A stretch of 7,692 bases of DNA, taken from contig CAMPKL010000148.1 in assembly GCA_946887065.1 (NCBI GenBank), forward strand, positions 1 through 7,692, read 5' to 3'. The DNA comes from an uncultured Bryobacterales bacterium (GTDB lineage Bacteria; Acidobacteriota; Terriglobia; Bryobacterales; UBA6623). Position numbers and translations under genes: made by a program. Under the pieces are notes generated by a model. The model was given only the letters and a program-made list of their open reading frames with translations. It did not search any database and was not told where the DNA came from. Shown here in pieces: positions 7,064 to 7,692 of this stretch; within the stretch, counting starts at the first letter, position 1; every line of letters starts with the position of its first letter.

Positions 7064-7648
7064 TTACTGTGCCGTTTTGCCGCGCGAACTTGCTTCCAGC
7101 CGATCGAGAACCTCGCGCGCCAGCTCCAAATAGCTCTCCGCTCCCTTGGAACGCAGGTCATATTGCAGGACCGGCTTTCCATGACTGGGGGCCTCGGCCA
7201 GCCGAATATTGCGTGGAATGACTGTCTGGAAGACCACGTCGCCAAAGAAGTCCCTCAGATCGGACGCCACCTGCTTCGTCAATGTGGTTCGCTCATCGAA
7301 CATCGTAAGCAAGACGCCTTCGATCTGCAAACGCGGATTTAGACCCTCACGCAACTGATCCACGGTCTCCATCAGCGCTGAAATGCCCTCCAGCGCGAAA
7401 TACTCACATTGGATCGGTATCAAAACCGAATCGGCGGCGACCAGCGCGTTAAGGGTGAGCAAGTCCAGTGCTGGCGGACAATCGATCAAGATGAAGTCGT
7501 ACTTCTCCCGAGTCCCCTCAAAGGCCATCGTCAAGCGGTCTAGCCGATCCTCCTGGCCCGCTAACTCCACATTGGCGCCCGCCAAGTGACGGCCAGCCGG
7601 CAACAATTCAAGCCCATCGAATTCCGTCCTGAAAATCGCGGATTCCAT
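7064..7648 (-). CDS. parA: Chromosome-partitioning ATPase ParA (Soj family), N-terminus missing at window edge
   Basis: ParA is a deviant-Walker ATPase that binds DNA non-specifically and moves or positions ParB-parS complexes. The visible 194 residues match the Soj family from about residue 75 onward: TEFDGLELLPAG, LAGANVEL, the Walker B region FILIDCPPALDLLTLNAL (52-69), PIQCEYFALEG (78-88), GVLLTMFDERTTL (111-123), TVIPRNIRLAEAPSHGKPV (142-160) and RSKGAESYLELA (166-177). The Walker A motif (KGGVGKTT in the family) and about 75 N-terminal residues are absent. The ATG at 7648 is not a real start: it sits at the centre of a fold-back inverted repeat, and the frame beyond it meets TGA and TAA at once. 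The gene is probably intact in the organism and broken here by the end of the sequence. The stop TAA (7064-7066) adjoins the parB ribosome binding site. Confidence 0.93.
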   Translation of the reverse strand: MESAIFRTEFDGLELLPAGRHLAGANVELAGQEDRLDRLTMAFEGTREKYDFILIDCPPALDLLTLNALVAADSVLIPIQCEYFALEGISALMETVDQLREGLNPRLQIEGVLLTMFDERTTLTKQVASDLRDFFGDVVFQTVIPRNIRLAEAPSHGKPVLQYDLRSKGAESYLELAREVLDRLEASSRGKTAQ

Positions 7649-7692
7649 CGGGATCCGCGATTATCAGGACGGAATTCGATGGGCTTGAATTG
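7604..7692. repeat. 43-base near-perfect inverted repeat at the window end (fold-back of parA)
   Basis: Bases 7604-7646 and 7650-7692 are reverse complements at 41 of 43 positions, with ATC (7647-7649) at the centre. The mismatches are 7633/7663 and 7644/7652. The left arm is parA coding sequence conserved in its family; the right arm is a copy turned round and leaves no ParA-like reading beyond the centre. The repeat runs to the very last base. A chimeric or fold-back end of the assembled sequence is the simplest explanation; a true inverted duplication or hairpin end is possible but less likely. Confidence 0.92.

Noticed and set aside
7054..7245. Longer N-terminus for ParB extending into parA
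   Set aside because: The in-frame extension is parA sequence read in another frame. ParB has its canonical N-terminal motif and a good ribosome binding site at 7053.

Overview
The window is a dense, GC-rich (roughly 60%) stretch of an ordinary bacterial chromosome. The best guess for the host is an acidobacterium of the Solibacter/Bryobacter kind. That guess rests on the style of the RuvC and YebC proteins and on the pairing of an S55-like C-terminus with a secreted beta-propeller protein; it comes from recalled family patterns, not from a search. Coding sequence covers almost everything, and no gap without a gene exceeds about 110 bases. I see no tRNA, rRNA, CRISPR array, insertion sequence or phage gene.

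Layout. From 1 to 314 (+) lies the C-terminal end of a protein cut by the left edge. It is followed 20 bases later by a 728-residue secreted seven-bladed beta-propeller protein (335-2521, +). Convergent to it, with one base between the stop codons, is a PBP4-type D-alanyl-D-alanine carboxypeptidase, dacB (2523-4100, -). A 108-base divergent region holds a likely sigma70-type promoter and a nested hairpin leader, and leads into yebC (4209-4958, +) and ruvC (4990-5499, +). Next is a small secreted protein of unknown function (5492-6139, +) whose start overlaps the ruvC stop. Convergent to that, five bases away, is the chromosome-segregation pair parA-parB on the minus strand (parB 6145-7053; parA 7064 to the right edge).

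How the genes relate. The set is housekeeping: cell-wall trimming (DacB), regulation or translation (YebC/PmpR/TACO1 family), Holliday-junction resolution (RuvC) and chromosome partition (ParA/ParB). The two signal-peptide proteins of unknown role are the least explained genes. The main anomaly is at the right edge. The last 89 bases form an almost perfect 43-base inverted repeat with a 3-base centre, made by folding back the parA coding sequence. It truncates ParA before its Walker A motif and most likely marks a chimeric sequence end, so bases beyond about 7648 should not be trusted as native sequence.
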